A DNA stretch of 64,000 nucleotides from Agrypnia vestita (Eukaryota > Arthropoda > Insecta > Trichoptera > Phryganeidae): NCBI GenBank assembly GCA_016648135.1, contig JADDOH010023002.1, forward strand, positions 1 through 64,000, given 5' to 3'. A program made the translations under genes and the position numbers. This document shows positions 22,326 to 33,241 of the stretch, piece by piece. The stretch's first letter is position 1, and each line of letters opens with the position of its first letter. Under the pieces are notes generated by a model. That model was not told where the DNA came from. It made no database searches and was given only the letters and a program-made list of their open reading frames with translations.

Positions 22326-24317
22326 AAGCCTGGGTGTTTTGTGATGTGTTTCAACGAAGTAACTAAGCTTCATGCTCTGCTGTAGCATTAAAATTCTTAA
22401 TTAAAATGGATCAAAACCATCCGAGTAAATTTTTATTAAAATGTGCTACATTTATATTTGCCTATTAATTAATTCAACTTATTACTTTTGACTGTATGGT
22501 CTACTTTACGCCCCCGTTTAAAAAATTGACAGGTTTTCCTGGCACACATCAGCGTTGGATCTATTAGTCATTATCTACAAAAGTTATTAAAATAAACTTT
22601 TAACGAGTAGAGGGATCTCATTAAAAACAATTCAATTACGTGGAATGAAATGAATAAAAATAATAATAATCAAAACTGTGCCAACTTTACATAAAGCTGG
22701 CACAGTTTTATCTAAATGAAGTCTGAGAAAAATCACCTTTGAAATATCCATTTAAAAATATGCAGTAATATAGTTCTACAAAATTTTCCCATCTCAAAAT
22801 AGGCGTGATTTGTACGTTTCAAAATCATTTGTTTAAACGACGCTTATAAAATGACATCATTAAATAAAATAAAAGATAACATGATATCTCGCATGACACA
22901 ATATTAAGTAACGTTATACAATATTATCATTACATGAGGAAGGTTACAAGACAAAAAATATAAAATATTTGATATTCCGAATTCTTTAAATAAAAAAATA
23001 CACATTCAAAACTTCTAAGAGAGAAATTTTCTATTTTCCTGTCATTTTCATATTTTTAGTACTTTCCTACAGTTTTATGATACATACTTTTTGGTAACGG
23101 TTTTCAGATAAAGTTTTTGATAATATGTAATTGATCTTTATCATTCTTTCCTTTTAGGAAACATTAATTCCCTTGAAAAGATAGGATGTAACGTTACTTT
23201 AAAATATTTTTATCCCTGTAAAAATATTTTTTATATGTTTACAAACACTAAATACATAAAAAAAGTAAAAAGTAAGTGTAAAAGTATAAGTACATTTTTG
23301 ACGTTCGTATCGTTCAGTGCCTGCCATTTTAACCAGAAATGGAGGGTTATGTCTTGGTAGTGCGCCTAAGTTATACGTATTACATCACAACCTTTTTGGC
23401 TTAGTTTTAAAACAAATATTGTGACTTTGTATTTTTCTTGTTCGTTTTATTTTCATAATAAAACGTTCGGAGTAATAATATGGTAATATAAATGTAGTCA
23501 CTAAACTGCTTAAAAATGCTGCACGCAAAAGTTTTCTAGGTAATGTGAAAAATCAAAAATTTTTTAGAGCTGAAAAAATCGTTAAAAAAGGCATTATTAA
23601 CCTTTCAGCAAAATGTTTTTTTCGTTTCAAGAATTTTTCATTCAACTTCTATTTGTGCTGCTATTTCTTATAATACATTTAAAAAATAAACTAAGAATTC
23701 GTTGTCAAACTGGGCTTACGAATATCTTTGAAAAAATATTTCTACCTATTTAGTTTATATAATTCTTAATCCATAACGCATTCAATTAAACAAGTAACTG
23801 TTTAATTGTGTCAATAAATTATAACTATGCATACAAACCATACCAAAAAATTATTGTAGATCAGATTGGATTTATTAAATTTAATATCTGTCGAGTGTTG
23901 TGTGACATACAATAAATTACATTTTTGATATGTTTACTGAATTTACTATATTATGACGTTTGCGATAAGCACTTAACCAAAGTAGGGAATTATCAAACTT
24001 TATATGTATCTATTAACCTCACATTCATTAATATTTTCGTTATCCGATAGTTAATACGACATGCGTATATTTTATATTTCTATATACCTACATATATTTT
24101 TTATCTGTCAATTCACGCTAGTTTATCACACAATAAATATGAAAATATTTTATCTGCCTTATTTGACAATTTGAAATAAAATAAATAAACAATTCAAAAT
24201 CGAACAATTTGTAAATAGAATTTGAAACTAAATACTGAAACTAAGTGCATCCATTTAAGATCCAAATCTTGCAAGATTATACTCGTAAACCCGTTAATTA
24301 AATTTAGAAAAAAAATT
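22326..24317. other. AT-rich, no recognised gene
   Basis: Contains the dispersed repeat at 22325-22400 and a 15-bp inverted repeat at 22672-22709 (AAAACTGTGCCAACT, one mismatch). Otherwise nothing identified. Confidence 0.45.
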
Positions 24318-24880
24318 AACCCATAAAAAACAAGTTTTTATTATACTCCTTTCTTTGTAAAATATAACAACAATTAAAGACGAATTAAAGCATAAAACAT
24401 AACACTAAACTTACAGTAATTTAATATATTTCTAAAATGTCAGATGTTTTGAGCTTTGGTAAGACACTTCATGCTTTGAAGATTAAATTCTAAAAACATT
24501 TGTCAGTCAATTTAGATTTTCGATATTCGTAGTGAAGTACCTATTATGAATACCGACAGAGTAATTCAAATTTAGAAAATATTCCGCGACGTTATCGGGC
24601 CGCTATGCCAAATCAAATTTTAATCAATTAATTTTAATCAAACTTTTCTAATGATTCCAATTTGAAAAAACCAATAAAATTTCTAAAAATCCGAAATTAT
24701 ACGGTAATTATTAATTTTTTTTAACAAAAAATTGATAGATCTTCTTGATCGTCGCCACCAGTCTACTTGCCAAGTTTCGACTTGATTGGATCACGGGAAA
24801 AGGGTTAAAAATTGATCCAAAGTTTTTTCACCCGGCAAGCAAGCAGACGCCACGAGTTAAAAGAAAGGAAGTAAAAAGAA
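24318..24880. mobile_element. TIR repeat family C, long copy
   Basis: Starts AACCCATAAAAAACAAGTTT and ends near CCACGAGTTAAAAG, GAAGTAAAAAG. The last 200 bp, including TTGATAGATCTTCTTGATCG and CAAGCAGACGCCACGAGTTA, closely match 30244-30660. Ends can pair as short inverted repeats around TACTCC(C)TTT. The interior is about 150 bp longer than in the other copy. Confidence 0.6.
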
Positions 24881-24884
24881 AAAG

Positions 24885-25480
24885 ATTCGTTGAGACAGTG
24901 TTCGAGTGATTTGTTTTGTCCTCTGACGAAGCCCATCTTCATTTGAAGATTCATGGGCATGTTAAAGCAGAATTGCATGTTTTGGAGCAGGGGGCACCCC
25001 TAAGAAATTTTCAGCATTGACAGTTTGGGTTGCTAATGTAAAGGGAATTATCGGGGTGTATTTTCTTGAAAACGCTCTTGGCAAATCTGTTACTGTCAAT
25101 GCTGAAGAATATGTCAAGATACTGAGAGATTTTTTCTGACCGCAGAGGACTTGGATGAAGTGAAATGGGGCAACTTACCATATATCCATTGTGATTTTAT
25201 CAGTGGTGAAAGAAATGTTTCCTAACAAACTGATATCGCGTAGTAAAGTTGGAACCCTCCCCCCCCCCCGCAGTCCAGATTTGTCCCGCTCGATTTTTTT
25301 TATAATTTCAAAAGTCGTACAGCAGCCACAATAGCCCAACTAAGAGCGAATATTCGTCAAAAAATAGCCGAAATGCCACGCGCTTTGTGTCATAGAATAT
25401 TTCAAAACTGAGGTGCCAGATTTAAGGAAGGCCAATGTCATTTACACGACGTTATATTTAAGAGATGATTTTCCCAATTT
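24885..25480 (+). pseudogene. IS630/mariner-type transposase, heavily decayed
   Basis: In shifting frames the plus strand reads SDEAHLHL (first catalytic Asp region), TVWVANVKGIIGVYFLENALGKSVTVNAEEYVKIL, later RSPDLS (third Asp region) and a C-terminal ATIAQLRANIRQKIAEMPRAL. This order belongs to the DDE transposases of the IS630-Tc1-mariner group, in the insect family with HLNG and PPRSPDLSP motifs. The segment with the second Asp cannot be read clearly, and the N-terminal DNA-binding part is missing. It adjoins the family C repeat, but nothing shows that they belong together. Confidence 0.7.
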
Positions 25481-26600
25481 CATAGTATTATTAAAACAAA
25501 CATTTATTAACATGTGAACCGTAATTCTTTTTATTGGATTTATAAAGCCAAAAAACTTACGACTCGCCTTATATTTCTGCTAGTGTAAAGATAATATCTA
25601 CTAGATAATGGTATGTTTGAACTAGAACTGGACCGTTAATTCATTTTCTTGATAATTCTCGCTGCTCGAGGGTGAAATGGTGTATTTTTTCTTAATCTTT
25701 AATTATAATCTAAAATACTTATTTCCTTATGTTTAATCTTAATTACACATCTTTTTTCTTAAACGGATTCAACTGGAAGGAAACACTTGCCAAATGATGA
25801 GATGTAAAATAATTATCTGAACATTTCAACCTAATGATAAAGATATCTCAAATCTCTTGTAAAACTCAATTTTGTTCATATTTATCCCAGAATTTGATGT
25901 GAAGGTAATATAAATTACCTTTTGCACCCTTGCATATTTTTGTAAATATATCTACATGTGTTTATTTCGCTATATTTAGGTTCCTGAAAAAATACTTTTT
26001 GTAAGTGAATAAAAAAAAAAAAAAATACTTACAACTGTGAAAATTTTTCGACTAATTTTAATCATGGAAAAGGTGGGACAGCAATATGTACGATTAGTAT
26101 AAAAAAGTAAACATATTCTTGTATTAATACAAATTTTTTTTCTATGTAAAACTATTTTGATAATAATAAATTATTTTTGTGGGTTATATTAAAATGCTAT
26201 AAATTTTATTCAAAATTATATTTTTATTTATTATAAAAAATGAAGCCGTGATTTAAAAAAATCCATGAATCGAAACGAGGCTCCAGTACTTGGTGAGTGT
26301 CGCTAGGACAAACAAACATGCCAAGATTTCCAAGAAAAACATAATGGGCGTCGATTTCAAGGACGCCCAGAGTGCCACCTTATTTGGTCCTTCTTTGTGA
26401 AACCTGAAACTTTTCAAGGAATATCACCTTTGGTGCTTGTATTCTTGATTAAATTCCACTCTCAACAGCTGACCACGGTTTTCAGGGTATGTACTGCTTA
26501 CGTTGAAAGCATTTACAATATCTACTCTTTTATCAATTTCATCTTCAATTCACTTGTGAGAATTTTTCCGGCCTGTTCAAAAAATATCTCTTATAAGTCG
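25481..26600. other. AT-rich, no recognised gene
   Basis: A short hairpin GGGCGTC...GACGCCC lies at about 26345-26369. The frame at 26397-26723 reads largely through an antisense LINE tail and a microsatellite and is not a gene. Confidence 0.45.
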
Positions 26601-26604
26601 TCAT

Positions 26605-27170
26605 TATCATCATCATCGTCATCATCATCATCTATTGGCTCTACAACCCCTGGTGGGTCTTGGGTTCCTCAAGAGTCTTCCTCCACTCATCTCGGTCTTG
26701 TGTCAGTTCTCACCAGTTCTTAAGTCCAAGTCAGATATGAGAAGTTTAAAATTTAAGCTTACTCAACTTCATGAATTATTTTTTGTCATATCAAAGTAAA
26801 CAGTTTTATATTTTGATTATTACAAAAATAAATTGATTTTTAACCAGCAATTATTTCAGATTGATACAATGATACGGTAGTTAACTAATATTTAATATGT
26901 AAAAATAAGCTAAAAGAATATATATCTTCATACGTATAATACTTACAAATCTAAAAAAAAAACAAATAATAATTCAAAAACTCGTATGTTTTTGAGAAAG
27001 TTGTCGCTCCATCTTAGTTTTGGCCTTCCTAAGTTCCTTAGCCCAATTGGTCTTGAATTTAGCATGGATTTCTTTGTGTTTGTTGTTCTGTTATTCTTTC
27101 CACATGACCCAGTCATCGAAATTTTTCTAATTTTATAAGTTTTGTGAGCCTTGCCTTCTTTAACAAAGTA
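26605..27170 (-). mobile_element. LINE 3' end, interrupted
   Basis: On the minus strand 27000-27130 reads LGHVERITEQQ and, further on, REL..K..WSDN-like tail sequence, and 26605-26735 reads W..LTQDRDEWRKTLEEPKTHQGL. Together these are the same LINE tail as 15441-15770. About 260 bp of AT-rich sequence (26740-26995) separates the two parts. A (TCA)n/(ATC)n microsatellite at 26598-26632 corresponds to the GATGATGATG tail of the other copy, extended. Confidence 0.75.
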
Positions 27171-27203
27171 TATAACTAATTGTTGTAGCGTTTCGGCTAG
27201 TGT

Positions 27204-27357
27204 CCATTTAATTTATAATAATTTATAATAATTTATAATTTATAAGCAACACAGGTTAAGTAAGGGGAGGTAAATTAGTACCATTTAATTTAAAATAATT
27301 TATAATAATTTATAATTTATAAGCAACACAGGTTAAGTAAGGGGAGGTAAATTAGTA
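27204..27357 (+). repeat. 77-bp tandem duplication
   Basis: Two adjacent copies (27204-27280 and 27281-27357) are nearly identical, each with TTTATAATAA blocks and AGCAACACAGGTTAAGTAAG. The next base block, CCATTT, begins a partial third unit. Confidence 0.85.
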
Positions 27358-27360
27358 CCA

Positions 27361-27411
27361 TTTCAAGAACATAACACTGGATTTTATCCCCAGGGGGCAT
27401 CATCAACATAA
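27361..27411 (-). repeat. Degenerate hammerhead-like motif
   Basis: On the minus strand GATGATG is followed by a CCCCC...GGGG hairpin and AAAATCC. Related to 9225-9335. Too decayed to be active. Confidence 0.35.
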
Positions 27412-27639
27412 CCAAAATATTTTGATATTTAAAAACTGATCGAAAAAGGATAAAAAAAATTGAAATAATTTTCTGGCGTATTTTAATGTAATGATAATAA
27501 TTTGGAAGAATGTCATATACACATTATAATGAATGTTGCTTTTAAAATTCTAATCAAAATATAGAAATCTCATTATGTACTGGTTTATGGGAATGAAAAA
27601 TTAGTAAAAATACAAATCACATATGTTTCGTAATGACTC

Positions 27640-28440
27640 ACGTCGGAGTCACCAGAATGTGGAGTACTGTATATTGCCTGATGAAAAACAGCTGATATGA
27701 ACAGAAAACCGCGGTCAGTTTTATATTGTTTATTTATTTTAGAATTACAGTATGTGCTTTATCGCTCGACCTCGGTAGCCAGCGCAATCGTCAGCTGTGA
27801 AACTTCAGGTCGAATTCATGTGGCGTAGACGCCCCGTGATCTTCGAGCGTGGTTGTAAGACGAGTAAGACGAGACTGTTGGCGTGGTAAGACCGAGGTTA
27901 TGAAGCTGGAGATGGTGCTGATGACTGATGTAGGTGGTGTATTGTGGTGAAGTCGAGGATAATAGTGATACCGCCTGAAGCCGGTGGTGTTTGCGGCTGG
28001 AGGCTGCGGAGACAGTGGAGCGATGAGGCTGATTATGATCGATGGGTTGAAGACCATAGGCGTAGCGAGGAATGAGATGAGTGGCGTAGCGATTGTGTTT
28101 GATGTCGAAGCTACTGCAGCCTGGAGATTGATCGAGTCGTAGAGTGACGTGCTACGTAGCGAGGTGGCGCTACGGGTAGCGGTTGCCCAGCTGCCTGACG
28201 TTATGGTTACGACCGCGACGTAGGGAAACTAAGTTGGGACTTCGCCAACACATCTTTTATATTCCGATTTTGGTGTCGAGACGTGTCCAGAAAAACCTGT
28301 GTGAAAAGGTACTGTCAGCATATTTACTTCCCTTTTTTTTAAAAGACCCTTGTCTTCGTGGGATTGTGTCGAGACATCTATTATATATTGTGAAAACATT
28401 GACTACGCCTTTTTCATAAAATACTTTTTTATAATATTTC
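27640..28440 (-). other. GC-rich patch, possibly an LTR retroelement 5' part
   Basis: On the minus strand 28241-28218 reads TGTTGGCGAAGTCCCAAC, similar to the LTR end and primer-binding sequence (TGGCG...) of some insect gypsy/Pao elements. Leader-like sequence without stops in one frame (27791-28057, 88 codons, rich in Ser, Thr and Pro) follows. A poly(A) signal, AATAAA, lies near 27735. No gag or pol motif is visible. A host exon or UTR is also possible. Confidence 0.3.
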
Positions 28441-28599
28441 AGTTTAATGAAAATTAAAATTAATAAGTGAGTGCATCCATTACGATATCGTATATGTTAT
28501 TAGTATTTATCATTAATCAAAATATATAATCCTTAATGTAACAATGTTCGTCACTAACGCTACCAGGTGATTTAAAAAAAAAATAAGGTATAATATTAT

Positions 28600-29018
28600 A
28601 ATGACGTGTAAGAAGCAAAAAAAGCATAATGATCTCGTTATCTGTCCGTCAGTCTGTCTGTCTGTCCGTAACTTTAGGTAACGTCCATAATTTCGTTCGA
28701 ATTCACGGCTTAAAAAACAAATTAAACGGCCGGAGATGGGGCTTGAACCCTGGTCCACCAAACCCGAACCATCCGCCTAACGCATATTGCTACCGCCGCC
28801 TTTCCGTGGACCGCCAAAAAGAGACTTAAAATATATGCTAGGGCAAAGATGCGAATAATTTCATGCTCCGCCCAGTACAATCGGCAGGGATGCAATTTAA
28901 CTACCGGCAGGGGAAATATAAAAAAATCATGGGCGTCGGCTATAAATAAGTATCTAAATATTTATTCTTTCGGAACCGGCATATAACAGTACAGGCATTG
29001 TCGACAGGTTACAGCTAG
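28600..29018 (+). mobile_element. Helitron, family B, with tRNA-like segment
   Basis: The 3' end reads GACAGGTTACAGCTAG followed by T29019, matching the end of 32007-32434 (reverse strand). A second Helitron-like 3' end, GGATTATAGCTAG followed by T, lies 41 bp further (29059). Near the 5' end is a CTCGTTATCTGTCCGTC stretch like that in 2964-3151; the exact start is not clear. No protein is encoded. Confidence 0.65.
28735..28812 (-). repeat. tRNA-like sequence inside Helitron
   Basis: Minus strand: GCGGTAGCAATATGCG resembles an A box, and GGTTCAAGCCCC is a good B box. The equivalent segment in the sister element (about 32240-32310) is on the opposite strand, as expected, and keeps GTAGCAACATCGC and GGCTTAAGCC. 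It may be a tRNA or SINE captured by the Helitron family. Confidence 0.45.
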
Positions 29019-29059
29019 TATATAATAAATGTACGTCATCTTTGACGGATTATAGCTAG

Positions 29060-29884
29060 TTTATTACTTAAACGCGTTATCTCTTCTTGTAATTTTTGTT
29101 GCGATGTTACTTGGTTGAGTACTTCAGCAGAAAATTCTGCTGATCGATTTTTTATTCTTACACTTATACGGGTATTCCTTCAGCTTATCCTGTTCATGGA
29201 AAGAGTAAATAGAATAAGTGGAAGGTAGCACCCATGTCGTAATCCCACTTTCACTGAAAATTCTTAGAATTTGCATTGTTCTCTCATACATAATAACTGG
29301 TGTTGTTTTCTTCAAAGGATTTTTCACATTGTATAAGGAGCCTTCCAATACACCCCTCTAGTGCTTTTCACATTAGGTTGCGTGGTACAGTGTCGTACGT
29401 TTTTATCAAGTAGATGAAATATTAATTTCAATAATTTGTCACTTTATAATAGATAAAAAACATATAATATTTTTAGTATTATATTATACTCGTATTATTT
29501 TTGGTTCATATTTGAAACTGTGTTCTTGTCGGTGCATGAAAAACATGTTTTTGTCCTTGATACAAAACATAATATTTTAACATATTTCTCTATAATATTC
29601 GCTTACAACAACGTTTTGGTCAACGAATCACAATCTAAAAAGTAACATGATACCTATTTCGTGATCTAACAGCTCTGAAAATTCAAAAAACAAAATTTTT
29701 ACAAGGCTATGTAGTAAATGATTGATAATTCATATTTTTTGGCAAAAATGATCAATTTGTATTTTTCGCATATTCGTTTAAATTTTTATTGAGTTTCGGA
29801 AAGAGAATGAAAGTTAAGCTTCAAGTAACTAAAATTAAAATTTATAGAAATAAACTTCGATTACACCACTTTTTATTTTAAAAA
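29060..29884. other. AT-rich, no recognised gene
   Basis: A 74-codon minus-strand frame at 29124-29348 has no recognisable domain. Confidence 0.45.
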
Positions 29885-29925
29885 ATCAACATGTTTTAGA
29901 GCTCGTGGCCCCTTCGTCAGGATAC
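29885..29925 (-). ncRNA. Hammerhead-like motif, decayed
   Basis: On the minus strand CCTGACGA (29914-29921) is followed by A, a GGGGC...GCTCT hairpin, and AAAAC in place of GAAAC, then ATGTTGATTTTTT. The downstream part matches the foldback at 62658-62823. The G-to-A change in GAAAC would likely abolish activity. Confidence 0.35.
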
Positions 29926-30243
29926 AAATGTATAATAAACTAAAATTCAATTATTTTACTAGGTACAAAAAGTTTGAGTAATTAAAAAAAATCTGTGGAG
30001 AATTTTCGATGGCAGTCATTAAATTCTATTCAGATAAGCTTCGTTACTTACATAGAATTTGACTACAACTCTTGAAATTTTTCATTGACGTTTTTCCGAA
30101 CCAGGCGCTGCGTGGATTATTCATAGCGTACCATTATTCTCAATCCTATTAGTGCCCGACTCATCTCTAAAAAATTTAAGAATCCATAAACATATTTGAA
30201 ATAGTGAGTTATTTTATGTTTTTATCATATTAAAAAAAGTAGG
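29926..30243. other. AT-rich, nothing seen
   Basis: No coding or structural signal recognised. Confidence 0.45.
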
Positions 30244-30660
30244 TAACCCATAAAAACGAAGTTTTTATTATACTCCCTTTCTCATTTACCTACTATTGGA
30301 AACTGGTTTGGCGCTTAACCTACGCGTTGGGCTTCGGTCGAGCGACGCTACGAAAGAGAGTAATAAAAAAATTCCAAAAATCCAAAATTATACTATAATC
30401 AGGTTCCGTGTCTACCAGACGCGTTGAAATATTTTCATACAACTTAATAAGTTTTATGAAAAAACCATTCAAAATTTGAAAAATTCATAAATTTTTTTCA
30501 ACGAAAATTTGATAGATCTTCTTGATCGTCGCCACGAGTCTGCTTGCAAAGTTTCAGCTCGATTGGATCACGGAAATGGGGTTTAAAATGGATCCAAAGT
30601 TTTTTCCTCAGACAAGAAGACAAGCAGACGCCACGAGTTAATATAAAGGGAGTAAAAAGG
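30244..30660. mobile_element. TIR repeat family C, short copy
   Basis: Starts AACCCATAAAAACGAAGTTT, with TATTATACTCCCTTTC just inside, and ends ATAAAGGGAGTAAAAAGG, the two ends being imperfect inverted repeats. Shares TTGATAGATCTTCTTGATCG and GACGCCACGAGTTA with 24318-24880. Confidence 0.65.
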
Positions 30661-31365
30661 AATAAATTTAAGAGTATGTTTCTATAACGCTTGTACTGTA
30701 GTGTAGTATTAAATTAACCTTGAAAGTGGAATCCTGGGTTAAAATGTTCTTTTTATTTTCACATATTTATTTGGTTGTATTTAACAGAAAAAAATATTTT
30801 AGAATAATTAAAGAAAGGTAATTTCGAAAGAAAATTGATCTAGAGTATATTTTTAAATATACAATTCATGTAGTAGGTCACCATTGTTATGAAGATCCAG
30901 TTTATTAATATTTAATATCGATATTAAAATTCGATAAAATAAATGTAATTTAAAAAATAGTTTAAAAAATCTTCAAGTTTTTAGTTCATACAATATTACA
31001 CAATTTATTCATTGGATATAATCACTCAACTAGTCAGTGAAATAATATTCACAAAATATAATAAACGTCGTAACACTGTTTAGAATTCTATATGAAGTAA
31101 GAAAAAACATGTGATAATAATAAATGCGAATAAAAGAATTTTCTCGAATATCTGAAATATAATGAATATCTTTTTAAATAAAATATTTATTCAACCCAGC
31201 TTAAAATAAATTGTAATGTTGCTGCATAATATAAATTATTTTTTTATTCTATTAAAATTCAAATATAAATAATTTACCAAATATTATTCTTTTAATGTTA
31301 ACTGAAACAGATTTTAATAACCATGCACTAATCCAAAATGTATTTCTTGTGTTAAATTCTTTAGG
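30661..31365. other. AT-rich, no recognised gene
   Basis: No coding or structural signal recognised. Confidence 0.5.
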
Positions 31366-31893
31366 AAAGAAGGGGAAATGTAAATGTCGCCTGTGTGACC
31401 GCCTATGCCACCGGGTCCTAAAGAATAAGTTTCGAAAATTTGAGTCCCATTGGTCGAACGGTACATGTTTGCATCTGAAATATATCAGGGGGAGGGTAAA
31501 AGGTAAAAGAGGAGGGAGGAAATGTCACTTTTGTTACCCACCGGGTCCTAATGAATAAGTTTCTAAATTTTGAGTCCATCGGTCGAACGATACAGATTTG
31601 CATTGAAAATATATCAGGGTGAAGGGAAGGGGTAAAATAATAGGGGAGAAATGTCGCATATGTTACCCGCCGAGTCCTTAAGAATAAGTTTCCAAATTTT
31701 GAGACCGATCGGTCAAACGGTACAGATTTGCATCGAAAATATGTCAGGGGCAGGGAAAAGGGTAAGAGAATAGGAGAAAAATGTTGCCTATGTTACCCGC
31801 CGGGTCCTAAAGAATGCAAAATTTGAATCGAATCGGACAAACAGTGTGGATTTTTATAGAGAACAGACAGACATTGAGTTTTATAGGTATAGT
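31366..31893 (-). mobile_element. Helitron family A, 3'-truncated, about 4 repeats
   Basis: The 5' end at 31893 reads ACTATACCTATAAAACTCAA on the minus strand, with the initial T changed. About four units of the internal repeat follow. The left side stops within a repeat unit, so the 3' hairpin and CTAG are missing. Confidence 0.75.
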
Positions 31894-32006
31894 TATTACA
31901 AAGTCATTTTGCATTTATTGAAGAAGTAAAATAAATACAGCTAATGATGCCACGTAAATTAATATTTCAATTTTGTAATAAATTTTTCTATCAATTTATA
32001 AAGTGA

Positions 32007-32434
32007 CTAGCTGTAACCCGTCAAAAATAAGGGTTGTTTTACATGCCGGTTACTAAAGAATAAGTATTTACTTATTTATAGCCCATGAAATTGTAATAAC
32101 GATTTTAAACAAAATAAATTTGAACATTTTTTTATTTCCTCTACCAGCAGTTTATGGTGATTATGCTGGGCGGATCATGCAATGGTTCGCGTCTTTGCTA
32201 AGTACTATGTGTACCGTATTTTTAACGGGCCACGCAGGCTCTGCGGTAGCAACATCGCAAAGTTGCGGCCGGTTCGGGTTTGCTGGCATGGGGCTTAAGC
32301 CTTATATCCGGTCGTTTAATTTCGTTTTTTAGCCGTGATTTCGAAGGACATTACAGACATTACACGACGTAATAGATCGACTGACAGACAAACGAAAGGA
32401 CAGACGAACAGACAGCGAAACTATTTATGTTTGA
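32007..32434 (-). mobile_element. Helitron, family B
   Basis: On the minus strand it starts A|TCAAACATAAATAGTTTCGCTG with a GTCTGTTCGTCTGTCC stretch, and ends GACGGGTTACAGCTAG before T (A32006 on the plus strand). Both termini obey the Helitron rule. The interior matches 28600-29018, including GGCGG and GGTTCGGGTTTG blocks of the tRNA-like segment. Confidence 0.75.
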
Positions 32435-32934
32435 TGTCATTTTTCATTAAACTGATACTTGAATTATTATTTACCTTAATGTCAAAATTGAAAATGTCAC
32501 CCATTTAAAAATGTTTGATGTCACATATTTAAAAATATATCAGACCCAGAATAATGATATATGTTAAATTATTTGAAATTTATATTACATCTATTTCAGA
32601 ATTAATGTTTTTTTATTATTTAAAAATATCCAGAACAGATCCCTAAGCTTTGCTATCGATTAAACTTAGTTTTCTGAATAATCGGGACGATGTTTTTGAA
32701 ACCCGTTTGAACAAGGCCGTGATGACAAGAAAGTGACTTTTGATCCTATCATAACAGAGACTAGTACAAACAATAAGCCTTTGGTTCTTTTGGCATTACT
32801 ATCAGAGCGGAGAGAAAAAAAATATTGTTCAAAGGATACCATAAAGTCACTGTTTGGTGAGCCGGAAAATTTAATTCCGGAAAACAAACATACTTATTCA
32901 AGAGCTAGATGAAAACACATTACATAAAGGAACA
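32435..32934 (+). other. Spacer with possible decayed coding (32690-32910)
   Basis: From 32738 the plus strand reads FDPIITETSTNNKPLVLLAL, then LSERREKKYCSKDTIKSLFG, for about 58 codons, with RDDVFETRLNKAVMTRK in another frame upstream. Composition looks protein-like, but I do not recognise it; it may come from a transposon. Confidence 0.3.
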
Positions 32935-33181
32935 TGTGTGGGGTATAAAAGCAAAGGCAACAATATCCAAAAAATAATTAAATGCATCGAGGACAATTAA
33001 TTTATAATGTACTAAATTCGAGATTTTATAGGAAACTATAGTTCTTTTGAAAGGAAGAGATACATAAAATCTAGAATTCATTACATTTAAAGTAAGTAAT
33101 CCTCGGAGACTGCATTCAAAACTTTTATTTATTTTTTTGGGTATTACTTACTGCCTTTGCTCTTATACCCCACATAATATG
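32935..33181. mobile_element. TIR MITE, family D
   Basis: GTGTGGGGTATAAAAGCAAA at left and, reversed, ATGTGGGGTATAAGAGCAAA at right. Interior shares GTACTAAATTCGAGATTTTA with 16264-16692. At 247 bp it is shorter than that copy. Confidence 0.8.
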
Positions 33182-33241
33182 TGAAATTAACGATGTAGAA
33201 ACCAAAATAAGAGATATATCTCGTAATATTCCTATGAGAAA

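Noticed and set aside
26397..26723. 108-codon frame with poly-Ser
   Set aside because: The Ser run is a TCA microsatellite and the rest is antisense to a LINE tail.
28629..28829. 66-codon frame
   Set aside because: Lies within the non-coding Helitron B and overlaps its antisense tRNA-like segment.
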